From Cydia pomonella (lineage: Eukaryota > Arthropoda > Insecta > Lepidoptera > Tortricidae): a stretch of 64,000 nucleotides of DNA. The first letter of the stretch is position 1; each line of letters begins with the position of its first letter. Both the position numbers and the translations under genes were made by a program. Of this stretch, positions 1 to 11,144 are shown in pieces. Where the stretch lies: positions 8,495,692 through 8,559,691 of the forward strand of contig NC_084717.1 of the NCBI RefSeq assembly GCF_033807575.1, given 5' to 3'. The notes beneath the pieces are model-generated. The model worked only from the letters and a program-made list of their open reading frames with translations, searched no databases and had not been told where the DNA came from.

Positions 1-20
1 ATCATCATCATCATCATCCT
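1..20. repeat. (ATC)n microsatellite
   Basis: The window opens with about six ATC units. The repeat may extend left of the window. Confidence 0.8.
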
Positions 21-344
21 ATTTTTATTATTATTTCATTGCATGTTTGAGAAAAGCACTATACATACCTCGGCGGGAAATATGGGATTGCCCTCCTCAG
101 ACCTATCCACTATCTTCGACCGGCAACCCCTTTCGTCCCGGCCTCTGTAGTAATGTACTATATCACAACTGGTGGTATCTAAAAAACATAAGGATAATCA
201 ATTATTACATGACCACATATTTATTAATCTGTGCAACGAGTAGATTTGAGTGATCGATATTTTTTACGGAATACTATTCGAATTAGATTATGGCAAATTA
301 TATTATTGTTATTTATAATTATAATAGTAGTGTTTAGATACTGA

Positions 345-980
345 CTTTTATCTCTCTGTACTGAGTACTGCGCCCCAGTTTGGATGAACAGTGCACATAC
401 CTCAGCCGTCGACACGCAACTAAACCAGACACTCAGACTTATTTCCGGATGCTTAAAGCCTACGCCATCCCACTGGCTCCCCATTCTGAGCAAAATACCT
501 CCTGCACACCTCCGTAGGAACAATAGCCTTCACAGAGAAGCCATCAAAACGCTCAGGTGCTCTAACCTTCCTACCCACCGAGACCTCAATGAGATGACTA
601 ACAAAAGGGTAAAGTCCAGAAACCCTCCTGCTCTACAGATGCCCAATCAACAAACCACTTGGAGTTTGATGGAGGTGTGGCAAGCGGAATGGGAGCACCA
701 CAAGGACCAAACAAACCCTCTTATCCCTCTCATACCTCAAACACCTCCTACCGGCTTCAAAGAACCCCGTCGTGTCGTGTATGGTCAGCCCTTAACCGCT
801 TTAGAACTGGAATTGGTAACTGCGCACACCACTGGCACAAATGGGGCTGGAGCGCCTCTCCGAGTGTGGGCATCCAGGCCAGACCATCGAACGCATAGTA
901 ATGGAATGTCCCCTCACAAAATACATGGGCCATTTGAACGACTTCAATATAAAGAACTAAAGAAGCGGTGGCTTACCTGA
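345..980 (+). pseudogene. Jockey-type non-LTR retrotransposon ORF2 C-terminal relic
   Basis: Translation from 345 gives LCTEYCAPVW followed by SAHTSAVDTQLNQTLRLISG and then TPSHWLPILSKIPPAHLRR. This is the conserved stretch after the reverse transcriptase domain of Jockey-clade ORF2 proteins. The frame is lost near 650. The continuing homology moves to a second frame around 780-860 (VWSALNRFRTGIG, HKWGW) and then a third around 860-935 (CGHPGQTIERIVMECPLTKYMGHL), the usual C-terminal Cys/His region. At least two frameshifts therefore make it a dead copy. The 5' part, including endonuclease and RT core, is missing, as expected for a 5'-truncated LINE. The family assignment rests on remembered motif order. 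Confidence 0.75.
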
Positions 981-1204
981 GTAGGGCGAAATTTTAAGTT
1001 GTTACTTACTATAATTTATATTCTCTACAACTTTATATCCAGCGACATGTAACGAAGCCATACGATACATAAATAAATTTCTCTGTATTGATTTTCTTTT
1101 CCGCACCAGTTGTAAGTTTCTGTTTGGCATTGGTAGAGAATGCCTTAAGGCATTAAGTCCGCCATTTGTACTTTTTTGTATTGTGCAATAAAAGTTAAAT
1201 AAAT
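981..1204 (+). mobile_element. LINE 3' UTR and tail
   Basis: This follows the Jockey relic directly. From 1131 it carries the motif GGTAGAGAATGCCTTA, a short palindrome (GCCTTAAGGC), a GTGCAATAAAA signal and a short TAAA-type tail. The same tail recurs at 33175. It is a retroelement 3' end I recognise as common in Lepidoptera. Confidence 0.7.
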
Positions 1205-1403
1205 CAATTAGCGATCGATAGTCCTCATCTTGTATCGTATGCATCATCACAAAACAAACAATGCATACAATGTTTTAGTTTAAACAGACACGATACGAGA
1301 ACGAGCTTGTGTCACTGAAGCTATTTTAGTGTTGCCATGCGTTTTCGCTGTCCTGTTTTCAGTGTTTTAAATTGCTATTCAAAAAAAGTAATTTCTCGCT
1401 TTG

Positions 1404-1528
1404 CATGTCTGAAAACGACACGATCGAAGTGCAAAAAATATGTATACACGACTTTATGGCCCATAAATTAGGGTAGTGTATATATATTTTTGGCACTTTG
1501 TCCGTATCGATATTTTCAGGCGTGACTG
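1404..1528. mobile_element. Tc1/mariner-like MITE, copy 1
   Basis: A palindromic element whose arms contain AAAATATGTATACAC and, inverted, GTGTATATATATTTTTGGCAC. The right end reads ATCGATATTTTCAGGCGTGACTG and is followed by TA at 1529-1530. The left end has decayed. Its partner at 56078 shows the full structure. Confidence 0.65.
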
Positions 1529-1530
1529 TA

Positions 1531-2399
1531 CATCCCTATAGGGTCTCAATAAGTGTTGTACGGTCGCACGGTTAGGCGCACCTAATGAGAAAGTTTATTG
1601 AGCGTTTATTGCGTAGCCGAAGAGGCCGAAGCAGAAGTTGCGAGGGTTGCCATGCGTGATATTTAACAGGTTTATTTATTTTTAATAATTACAGTGGCAA
1701 GGTGAAAAATAAAGACCGTTATGCAAAATATAAAGTTCATAATAATAAATAGCTTGTATAGCATGTGTTTAAATCGCAGATACTTATTGTCTTATTATTG
1801 TAATAATAACATGATAAGTAGAGTTTTGGTCCATATTGGGTTGCATACAAGTTTAAGTCATATCTTTGATTATCATGACAAAACAATCATAATTATCATT
1901 GCGCATACAAATGAAAAGTCATATTATATTGTGTTATAAATTTTTTGCCATAATATTTGATGACATACATAGCAGTTGTCATATATTTTTTGTAAGTACA
2001 TACCTAACCAACCTAACCTAAAATTTTATGCGAATTAAATTAATGACTAGAAACATTATGACAACTCATTTACGACAAGAACATTTTTATGCATAAAGTG
2101 TTGTGACTATTAAAAATATGATAAAAGATGTTATGCGACCAGAGGGAGTCCCTCCAATTTGCCATGGGCATTGTTATCCAATCGATTATGATTACACAAT
2201 ATAAAACATAAAAATACTTAATAAAGTGAGAATTTTGCGAACTTAATTTCCAATGTTTGACTTTCAGGCGATCGTTTGCCAAAAAGATTAAAAGAACCGT
2301 ATTGAACAAGCTTTATAGGTTATAAATGATCACAAAAGCCAGTTTTAGTAGTCACCCTCTACAAATTAAACCACTTCGATTGTCAATACGTGGTATTTT
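1531..2399. other. non-coding, no gene seen
   Basis: AT-rich sequence. The open frames are short and look random. I see no repeat hallmark I can name. Confidence 0.5.
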
Positions 2400-2940
2400 G
2401 AGACAAACAAATGGCATCCCTACAGCGTCCCGCAGGTGCACCCCTCCCCCGCGCCCGACCCCCGCCGGCTACGACGCAGCTTTCGTTCCGTCCGTGCCGC
2501 TTCGCCAGTCGACTGTCAACCGCGTAGCGGACGGACGCTTTATACGATCGCTCAAAGCGTCGCGCCAACTGTAAACACGACGCACTAACCATATAGCGCT
2601 TCCGTTCGCAACATAACCTGAATTCAGCCGCGCTCAGTGTCGTGTTGTGCCATCTGTAACACGTGTGGATTGTGTACAGAACTCTCTATACATGTAAATA
2701 AATGTCATAGTGTCACTTATATTATACCGGTGTGGTGTCCGCGCTGATCAGCGCAAAGAAATTGTGGTATTGTGCGAAACGGGTTCCGTGCGATGACCGA
2801 GCTGGAGCTACCGAATCTACATACCCAGCTACTGCCGGCCGGCTTTCTATGCGATCGTGAACTGGGATTGTCAGATGACGTAAATCGAGACCTACGGGTG
2901 TCGTTTTACCGTTTTCGCGTAACGTCAAACGTTTAAATAT
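2400..2940 (+). promoter_or_regulatory. GC-rich promoter-like island / candidate first exon
   Basis: The stretch from about 2415 to 2930 is far richer in G+C and CpG than the surrounding DNA. It contains a TATA-like TTTATACG near 2540 and an arthropod initiator-type TCAGT at 2634-2638. Downstream is an ORF (2793-2936). A good donor-like AG|GTAAAC occurs near 3120. I infer a promoter and 5' exon on the + strand, possibly for the split gene with exons at 16.3 and 18.1 kb. I did not find a convincing downstream promoter element. Confidence 0.4.
2793..2936 (+). CDS. short ORF of 47 codons in the GC-rich island, unidentified
   Basis: The ORF starts MTELELPNLHTQLLPAGF and ends RVTSNV before TAA at 2934. 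The composition (Leu/Glu-rich start, then DRELGLSDD) is protein-like, and the frame lies in the GC-rich pocket. A donor-like GAC|GTAAAT at about 2880 could make it a first coding exon of some 29 codons. The ATG context (G at -3, but GCG before) is mediocre. I do not recognise the product. It could equally be an upstream ORF in a 5' UTR or chance. Confidence 0.25.
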   Translation: MTELELPNLHTQLLPAGFLCDRELGLSDDVNRDLRVSFYRFRVTSNV

Positions 2941-3518
2941 TCATTTGGTCAGTAGTAGCCTTAATTATGAGATAACTGTAGTAGATTCGCTGCGATAAAC
3001 AGGGAGGCTCGTAGTTTGCGATCGAGCTACAGTGCGCAGCTGCTAGTCATGCTTCATGGATACTGTGAATGCCTATATTTCACGCGATACCGATACCGGT
3101 ATAATGGATTTTTTAAATATAGGTAAACACTTATGTATATATATATATATTTATTCTTTGTTCAGCAACGTCTGTAAAAGCTGACATAAGAAAATTTGGG
3201 ATTTTCTACGTAAATTCGATTTTAACTAATGACATCAAAGCACTGTCATTCGTTCGATAAAGACGCGTAATTCAAAATGTGTATGCCACGTTTTTCTACT
3301 GGCTGAATTAACTAGCCGTACTATGATCCTGAGACCCACGCGGGAAGAATCACGCGCATTGTTTTTAAATTTGGAGCCCTTAGTTACGCAATAAAAAATC
3401 TAAATAGACTGCGACTATTCACAAATTATTTACACAGTTTATTTTTTTGTACCTATGTACAAAAAAATCGTACGCAGGGTCCTAAATTGGAGGCTACAGA
3501 GGTTTGTTCTAATTGTCC
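2937..3518. other. non-coding, (TA)n tract
   Basis: AT-rich DNA with a TATATATATATATAT run at about 3135-3150. No gene is seen. Confidence 0.5.
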
Positions 3519-3676
3519 AATACACATTCGAGAAGCAAGCTCCTTGGCGAATCCTCTCGGCTCGGAATCCGCGCTGCCAATGCTACCTATCAATTAATCC
3601 CATCGAGGCGCCCCAGTTGCAGACAAAAGGCATGGCCCTCTACTTCTGCTCGCCAACTAGGATTTCAGGAAAGCTA
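3519..3676. repeat. ~158-bp repeat R, copy 1
   Basis: About 85% identical by eye to 5438-5585, in the same orientation. Both begin AATACACATTCGAGA and contain ATCGAGGCGCCCCAGTTGC and GACAAAAG, ending near GGAAAGCTA. Several indels that are not multiples of three separate the copies, so the ORFs through them are unlikely to be functional. Confidence 0.8.
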
Positions 3677-3812
3677 CTATATATAATTATGGTCTGGAAA
3701 ACCAATTTGTCAGTATAAAAATGTGCATAATTCAATATTTGTAGTTCTACTCTTCGCGCCTACTTTTTTTTTATTTGTCCTTTGTCTACTGAATAAATTG
3801 GCTTGCCATGTA

Positions 3813-5402
3813 CAGTACCGCCCAAAAATATATCGACTTAGTGTTTTTAAGGAAAAACTTTTTTACCTTACTATATCATGAAGTAGCTTGTATGTAGATT
3901 CCTTGGGCGAGCGATGAGAAAACCTGGCCACATATAAGGGTCGTTATTTAGGTTTTTGTTGTTTTTACTTAAAGAATACTTGTATGACAGAATTCTTATA
4001 ATCGCATATAACCGTGAAATTGTCACTGAAATAACATAAAAAAACTTAAGGTGTGTAACGAATCGAAGATTCCGAAGACTCGTGGGTCGAAGAGTTTGGA
4101 CACCTGTCAACAGAAAGCTATCTTTACTGGCTACAATCCGTGGCGTACCCATAAAGAGCTTTCACAGCAGTTTGGTGTTCCAAAATCGGTGGTTACAAAG
4201 CTACTTAAGCGTTTAAAGTCTCCTAGATGTTGAATTGGCTACAAACCACGCGGCAGCCCACGTTGCACTACATCTGTAACTAGTCGACCGTAATATTTTG
4301 CGTGTCTCTCATGCGAATCCTCGGTTAACAGCGCCGGATATTATCAAAGAAATATCGACCCCAGGGCAGCCTACTCCATCTATAAGGACTGTCCGACGTC
4401 GTTTGCAGGACGCCGGATTACACGGACGACGTCCTGTAAAGAAACCGCTAATATCGGTGAAGAACCGAAAGATGAGAGTAGCTTGGTGTAAAGCACGCGA
4501 ACACTGGACACCGCAACAGTGGGCCGATGTACTCTGGAGCGATGAAAGCCAATTTATGTTGTTTGGTAGTGCTGGCATAAGGTGGGTTCGTCGTCCTACT
4601 GGTACCAGATACAATCCCGAGTATCAACTTCCTACGGTAAAACACGGAGGAGGTATCGTCATGGCGTGGGGTGCATTTTACGCAAAAGGCATGGGTCCAC
4701 TTTACATAATTGAGGGCATAATGGACCAGAATAAATACTTAGACATTGTGGACAACGTAATGCTACCTTATGCACGACGGTTTCTGGGCTCTGGATTCGT
4801 GTTCCAGCAAGATCACGATCGAAAGCATCATGCTAAACATGTCACAGAATGGTTCGAGCAGCGACGTGTGACTCTAATGGACTGGCCAAGTCAATCGCCC
4901 GGCTTAAATATAATAGAACGGCTATGGGAAGAACTAGAAAGACGGTAAAAAGCTAAAATTTACGGTAAAAAAAAAGCATTAGGGCTAATGCCAATCAAAA
5001 GATCTCTCAAATCCAGGAAGACAGGCATAGAATCCCTCAATCTACTATTGAGGCTCTTGTGGAGTCTATGCCTAGACGTTGTGAAGCAGTGATCAAAGCT
5101 AAATGCTTTGCTACAAAGTATTAATGTTGTTAAACTATATTAAATTAGTATTATGTTCAACTATTACTTCTTTAATTTTTTTATTGATACTTAAAGCCGA
5201 GCCCTTCACTTTGTTGTGATGTGATTATTTTAAGTAATACGATGAGTATACTGTTACTTTTACATTATTTCAAAGAAATATTCATTATATTATTTTGTAA
5301 AGCTATAAATAATAGATGTATTCTAGAATATTAACTATATTGATTACTATAAATATGTTTACACAAAAAAACATGAAGGTGATATATTTTTGGCCGGTAC
5401 TG
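3813..5402 (+). mobile_element. Tc1-like transposon, 1590 bp
   Basis: The element is bounded by TA at 3811-3812 and at 5403-5404. The terminal inverted repeats start CAGTACCGCCCAAAAATATA (left) and, read inward from the right, CAGTACCGGCCAAAAATATA, so the first ~23 bases match with one difference. Length, TA target site and transposase type all fit Tc1. The transposase is frameshifted, so the copy is non-autonomous. Confidence 0.92.
4051..5125 (+). pseudogene. Tc1-like DD34E transposase, frameshifted
   Basis: The N-terminal helix-turn-helix part is in one frame (4051-4233: STRGSKSLDT-like start, then HKELSQQFGVPKSVVTKLLKR). It hits TGA at about 4231. The next part is in another frame, with SHANPRLTAPDI and then the catalytic core to 4948. 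The core has LWSDESQF (first Asp), FQQDHDRKH (second Asp; the usual form is FQQDNDPKH) and SPGLNIIERLWEEL (Glu). There are exactly 34 residues between the second Asp and the Glu, i.e. DD34E. The usual SPDLNPIE is altered to SPGLNIIE. A stop after ELERR and a shift at an A-run (about 4968) separate the C-terminal tail IEALVESMPRRCEAVIKA, which ends at TAA 5125. Three or more lesions make it inactive. Confidence 0.9.
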
Positions 5403-5437
5403 TATGTGTACGTGTGTTCAAAATGTTCAAATCGTCT

Positions 5438-5585
5438 AATACACATTCGAGAGGAAGCTCCTAGGCAAATCCTCTCCGAATCCGCGCCGTCAATGCTATC
5501 AATTAATGCCATCGAGGCGCCCCAGTTGCGGACAAAAGCCATGGCCCACTATTTCTCCCGACCAGCTGGTATTGCAGGAAAGCTA
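5438..5585. repeat. ~158-bp repeat R, copy 2
   Basis: Second copy of the repeat at 3519-3676, starting 36 bp beyond the right end of the Tc1-like element. It lacks about 10 bases present in copy 1. Confidence 0.8.
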
Positions 5586-6033
5586 ATATTTGCCTAAATT
5601 TTGCAAAACATATATGTTCAAATGACGGGTACAAAACGCCTGAAGGTGTTTTCTACCAGCCAAATTACTTAGGATTAAATAGAGACAAGAAAAGGCGCGA
5701 AGAAAAAATGTTCGTAAACAGCTGACAGCAATACTGAGTATAAACATCTATATCGATATTATACCTACATTTTACGTAGCAACTGTATAAGTTAATACTT
5801 AATAAAGATAAATAAAATACATATTTAAAGTGGAGGCTCTTACGCTAGTTGAAAATTCCAAAACACGAAGTTTGAATTATTACTTAATTCAAATCACGAA
5901 TGAATTGCCTTTTTTTATGTGCACTGAAAAACTTATTTCACTACAGCTCGTATAATTCGGATTCCTGTTAAAACACGAAAGAATAAAGTTAATAAAAACA
6001 CTACGGTAAAGAAAGCTTGTGCCTTGAAGAAAG

Positions 6034-6262
6034 CTTGACAAATCTGATTACTCTTATGTTACTCTGCCACTGATTCGCACTAAACGCTTTGGTTCCAGTT
6101 TTATTATGTGCAATGCTAAAGTGTGGAACTCACTTCCTGCTTATCAATTCCCAGTCCACTATAACTTGGATCTTTTTAAATTGAGAGTGAATAGACATCT
6201 CTTAACCATCAGGTGAGGATGCGGACTGCGGTCAAATGCTTTCCTTAATCCATTAAAAAAGA
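6034..6262 (+). pseudogene. LINE (CR1-like) ORF C-terminus and 3' UTR
   Basis: A 60-codon open stretch from 6034 reads IRTKRFGSSFIMCNAKVWNS, then LPAYQFPVHYN, then DLFKLRVNRHLL, and ends at TGA 6214-6216. The arrangement 'basic-F-x-x-S...W-N-S-L-P...F-K-x-x-V-x-x-H-L' is the end of many insect CR1/Jockey-group LINE polyproteins. The following CATCAGGTGAGG...GGTCAAATGCTTTCCTT and an A-run match the 3' UTR style of such elements. Everything 5' of this is absent. Confidence 0.65.
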
Positions 6263-7012
6263 CAACATTGAATTTGTCTTGGCAAGCGTTGGTGTCTGGG
6301 CAGCTAGAGGATATGATATTTGTATAACTAGTTGATATTCTCTTATTATTCTATCGCAAACTTTACTCAGCGAGGTCGCCTTTTGTTCTCTCAAGGCGCA
6401 TACGGTACATATTGTTATTCATTAACCCTGTGTGCGGTCTCTTGCAGCTTGCAGTCTAACTTCACCTTTGTAGTCTTAACTTTGCCACAAGCCCAATTCA
6501 AACTCGCTACTTAATCTTCTACGTAGCTCGCTTTAACTAAAGCAACAAGTCTTATAGAACATTATAATAAGGCCTGGGAAATAAGGAATTGCAGCAAAAA
6601 ATGATAACAGGCGACCGTAAGCGAGGCCGGAACAGTTTACGAGACAGACAAACCGACTTCGACCGCTATACAGAACTCTTTTCAAAAAATGCGTGGGAAT
6701 TCAAGTAATAAATAACCTAAACGATGTAGGTACCAGGCGAGGGCACAAATTTAGTAAAACAAATTTAGAAAGCTCAATTTTCTATACGTTCATTCTTAGG
6801 TTATCACTTCACCATTTTAATTTGCATAATCGTACCATAATATAATGCAAATATTAAAAAAACAAAATGTTGCATTAATTAGCTTGCTTTGGTTTAAGCC
6901 ATTAAGTGCTTATATTGATGATATTAGCTATACGTCAGCCTTGTCTGATGTCTGATTAGATCTACTAGGCGATTACTTTATACATAAAAGTCTACGCAGC
7001 ACGCCTACTTTA
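6263..7012. other. non-coding, no gene seen
   Basis: AT-rich sequence without recognisable genes. A 60-codon ORF at 6332-6514 has no protein-like features. Confidence 0.5.
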
Positions 7013-7014
7013 TA

Positions 7015-7589
7015 CAGGGTGGACAAATAAGAATGATACACTTTGTTTTTAAATTTTAATTACATTAAGTGGAAATTTTATTAAATATTATTTCATAAAT
7101 ATATTATTCAGGGTTGGCAATTGTATACGGAAGATAATTTCTGCCAAATGTCTACCACTAGCACCAAGCAATTTTATCTCAAATGTTTCTGTTGTTTAAA
7201 ACACGTTGTTTGCTCGATTAATTTTGAAAAAAAGTGACAGTGATTGGCACCCAAATTCTCCAAATTTTGTAGCTCTTGACTTATTTCTGTGGGGCTATCT
7301 AAAATTACGTGTCTATGCTAACGAGCTGATGAAATTTAAACAGTTAAAACCGACTATTCGACACAAATGTACTAAGATAATGCCAAAAATGTGCGAATAG
7401 ATGCTGAACATTGGGATGATAAGGGCTTACATTTGCCTGCTGTTAGAGGTGGACATATGTCAGACATTATGTTTCGCATGAATTTGCCAACCCTGAAGAA
7501 TATATTTTTAAAACAATACCTAATAATTTTTGAACTTAATACAGTTAAAATTTAAAAACAAAATGTATACTTCTTATTTGGCCATCCTG
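7015..7589 (+). mobile_element. mariner-like element derivative, 575 bp
   Basis: Long terminal inverted repeats of about 55 bp: CAGGGTGGACAAATAAGAAT on the left and, read inward from the right, CAGGATGGCCAAATAAGAAG. Both continue to TTTTGTTTTTAAATTTTAA. TA flanks both sides (7013-7014 and 7590-7591). The interior keeps only the transposase C-terminal part, so this is an internal deletion derivative. Confidence 0.88.
7225..7490 (+). pseudogene. mariner-like transposase C-terminal relic
   Basis: The frame reads SDWHPNSPNFVALDLFLWGY, then LKLRVYANELMKFKQLKPTI, to a stop at 7398. Beyond a frame break is a stretch of the type GGHMSDIMFRMNLP. The pattern SP-x(5)-D-x-F-L-W-G-Y-x-K-x-x-V-Y is typical of the end of Tc1/mariner superfamily transposases. 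The helix-turn-helix and the first two catalytic Asp residues are missing. Confidence 0.75.
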
Positions 7590-8480
7590 TACTTGAATAT
7601 GGCACCCAACTAGCATAGGTAGTTCCTTTTTATCAGATTCGCTATTTATGGTAGAGTCATGCTACTTTCAAATCGAATCCGAAGTTGTTCGATTTTCAGT
7701 TCGTACCGATGATTTTATCGGAACTTATTTACGGAATAACTTTTGACGTTTATCATTAGCTTTTCGGCAAATGACAACATAATTAATTTAGAGATGAAAA
7801 TGATATGATTCCAACTTCCAACAAGGCCCAAGTTTAACAGCTGGGTGGGAATATCACGATAATCATGATCAATATCAGTTGCTTTCTAATCATTGTTTTT
7901 ATATTCTAAATACAAAACTGACAGTTCAATTTCCTCAATTTGTCCGACCGATCTGTCATTTTGTACAAAATTGGAACAAGAGCAGCAGAGATTTATATCT
8001 GGGATATAAAACAGATTCGCTGGTAGAGTCTGTTCGGAAAAAGAAGAGTCGTGGAATGTATTGGGCCCCATACATTCCACTCCCAGTCCAGAGCTCATCT
8101 TGGACACAACCAGGAAAATTTTACGTAACCTATTTGCTTTTGCACTTTATGCTCTGCTGATTGCCCTGAAAGCAACATTGTTTCATTTGAAGCTGTTGTG
8201 CCGACTAATAGAGCAACAATGGAGCATGGCTTACGTATGATTGTTGAAATTAGACGCAGAGCCTTGTGCGAGTGAAAGGCATACTTTCTCCGCCCTGCGG
8301 CCCTCTATAGGCAATATCGGTTGCTTTAATGCTAAATTTCTCTATTTATATGTATTATTTTATAAAATTTTGGGCTTTCGCCCTTTTATTGAACTAATAA
8401 ATTCAACCTCAGATGTTCTTAGAACTTTGTGTCAACTTTTTCAACGAATATGTTTCTCTTTGACCTCGTAGTTGTCTTAT
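7590..8480. other. non-coding with a small dispersed repeat
   Basis: At 8013-8078 the sequence GTAGAGTCTGTTCGGAAAAA leads into the palindrome GGAATGTATTGGGCCCCATA/CATTCC. A relative lies at 57535-57595. Around 8240-8330 is a GC-richer patch of unknown nature. No gene is supported. Confidence 0.55.
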
Positions 8481-11140
8481 GTTGTAATACATGAGAATGG
8501 AAAGTTTGCTATTTAGGTACATAAGTAGTAGTAGTGCAATATACATATAGATGAACCGGGTAAGTTTCCTATTATAAATAGAAACTCAATCAGTCAATCC
8601 TTACAAAATAGCCTTAACCAAATGTACCTAAGTGAAATGTTTTTTCTGGCAACAGTCATATAATACTGAAAAAATCATTAATTTCTATGTACGTATGTAT
8701 ATCGTACGTTTTGAATTACTAATTTCATACCAGTATGTATAATATCAATTGCCATAACGGCATATATTTGATCATTCGCGCTCGCGAATAACAGACATCA
8801 TACATCACATAAAGAACATCCAATCAAATAGCGCGACACAGAACAGAACAGTTCCGTTCGTTGTAAATATGGCGCGCTCATCATCAGCACGAATTAGCCG
8901 GGCCCGTTACTCGCCCAACATCCGAGCTTTTTTCATAGCGACACATGTAGGTCGGCACGATCGCTTTGTTCGTCCACAATTTATTCCATTGCCTAGTGAT
9001 TTACTACCATAATCTTGGCTTTCTAATACGTTAAAGTTAAAGGGGATGCTGTTAGATAAATTTTTATATAAGTCTTCGCGTCTCTTTATCATATTTGTCC
9101 ATTTCATCGCCTTGTTATCGCGAAATTGATAAAATGATAATATGACAATGTGTAGTACTTATTTTTGTATTTTATCACTAAAATAATGCAACAATAACAA
9201 TTTTCATTTTTTTTTGTTTTTAACATTATAAATTATGCCAATAAGTAGTTAATAAAAAAGTTGGGAAAACATCTATACGGGAATCAACTCAAAAGGATCC
9301 ACTTTAAATAAGATTAGTGAGTAAACGTATATAAACAATTGATTTGTTATTTCGCTCGAACTTAAAGCTAACTTACAAGCGAGCTCACCTAAGTGGTTTG
9401 CGCAAGCAGTAGTTATGTAAGCTGTTAGTTCTTGCGAAACCTCTGTGTGCTTTCGTTGCTCGGATTACATAGGCGGCATCGACAAATTTGTAATATGTAA
9501 TAAGTGCGTGATGTTTCGACATAATTGCTGTTAAAAGTTAATAGATTTGAAATAAAGCTCTCACATAAATGTCAACGTCTGCGCTGAAACTTCGACATTT
9601 TATAGAAGCAAAATTGTATATTCCGCAAATACATAATAAAGGACTAAGTTATGAAGTGCTTTATAGGTGGCTACAAAAGCTCTCATACTATCTAAGAGCA
9701 CTGTTCGGTCTGAAAATGAAATTTCAATAGTGCCTCGCTCGACCAATGTTTATCAGACGTTGTGCAGCGTCGCCGCAAACAACGTTTTAACGTCGTGAAT
9801 TCTAAATAGCCACTATCATTGTGCAGGGGCGTGGTTTCACACACACCTACACGAGATTCCCACTAGTCTCCAAGCATTTTCGGCTGCAAATTTGCTTTTG
9901 GCGCCCGAATAAGTCTCAAATTGGAATCTAAGCTGAACGAGAAATGGAACGTGATTAAATAAACCTATCTATTGATACAGCTCTGTCACGATATAGTAAT
10001 CGATATTGATAACTGATCCGCGATAAGACTATTTTCACCCGACTAGTCTTGTTCTCAATAAGTAAATTTTAGCTATACAATTCACTGATAAGAAGATCGG
10101 ATATGCTAAACCAACGACTTTAACATCTCGCGTGAGCACGAACATATTAAATTTCTATTAGAACTGCTCATACTGTACCAACAATCCATCATAATATTAT
10201 CTATTAGGTCGATGTTAGTCTAGTCGGGACGGAGCTGGCACAAATTGGGCCGCCGCCAGCTCCGCTTGCCAAGTGCATCGGAGGGACCAGCCCTTACAAA
10301 CGATTCATATTATCAGTTTAACCGTTTACGATTTCAAAACTCTATCTAATGCTCATTCGAACATTCTAAAGGCGAGTTATTAAACTGAATTCATTTTAAA
10401 TTCATGACCATTGAAGTAGTTTACCGCATGCTCTTGCCAAGAGCACTGAAAAGTCATTGAGCATTTGAGTCTACCCAAATTAAATATTGTATAAGAGCAA
10501 ACCCGACTACGTTCTTAACTTACTGTATTCAAACTGTACTTGATATTTATTTCAACAGCATTATGCACTCGCTGCAACTGGGTATACGCCAGAAAACATT
10601 GCCAAAATATTTGCCGCGTTTTCGCCATACCCGCCCGTTACGAGCCGAACTTCCGAATGGTGATAAGTTTTCACTGCTGACAGTCCAGCCAATAATTTAA
10701 CGCTACTAAGTGATAACATTCAAATGAACTTTAAAGCGCTTAATAAGTATCCTTACAATTTATTGTTTAAACGTGTTACATTATATTACGTCTTAATTTA
10801 CTATCATGACCTGTAATTGCAGCAATTAACGGTTTGAGTAATTAAAGAGGTGATGTTTATTCGAATGGTTCGGATGTGAGAAGTTTAAGCTCAGATAATT
10901 GTGCGAAATGGCATACTGTGCATATAAGTTCTGGTATCAAGCATGCTTAAGGGATCATGTTCACAAATCGGATTTGATTCTTGAGCGGGGCCACTTGAAG
11001 GCAAATTGGGAAGGGGAGGCGTAGTAGCTTATCTTATGCCTCGTTACAATTAGCCAAAGTTAACATAGGGAAATATGAATATAAAGGGGTGCTTCTCTTG
11101 CCACTACTGCCATTGCTAAAGTAGAAAATATAGGCTTATA
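8481..11140. other. non-coding, mostly unique
   Basis: AT-rich DNA with islands of mixed composition (8760-8900, 9360-9480, 10200-10300). No ORF looks protein-like. The one clear structure is the stem-loop at 10230-10264. This would be intronic if the split gene starts at ~2.6 kb. Confidence 0.5.
10230..10264. repeat. GC-rich stem-loop
   Basis: CGGAGCTGGC at 10230-10239 pairs perfectly with GCCAGCTCCG at 10255-10264 across a 15-base loop, in a GC-rich patch of about 90 bp. Confidence 0.6.
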
Positions 11141-11144
11141 AAAC

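Noticed and set aside
3455..3718. ORF sharing IEAPQLxTKxMAxYF with 5316-5597
   Set aside because: The two copies differ by indels that are not multiples of three, so the similarity is of a DNA repeat, not of a maintained protein.
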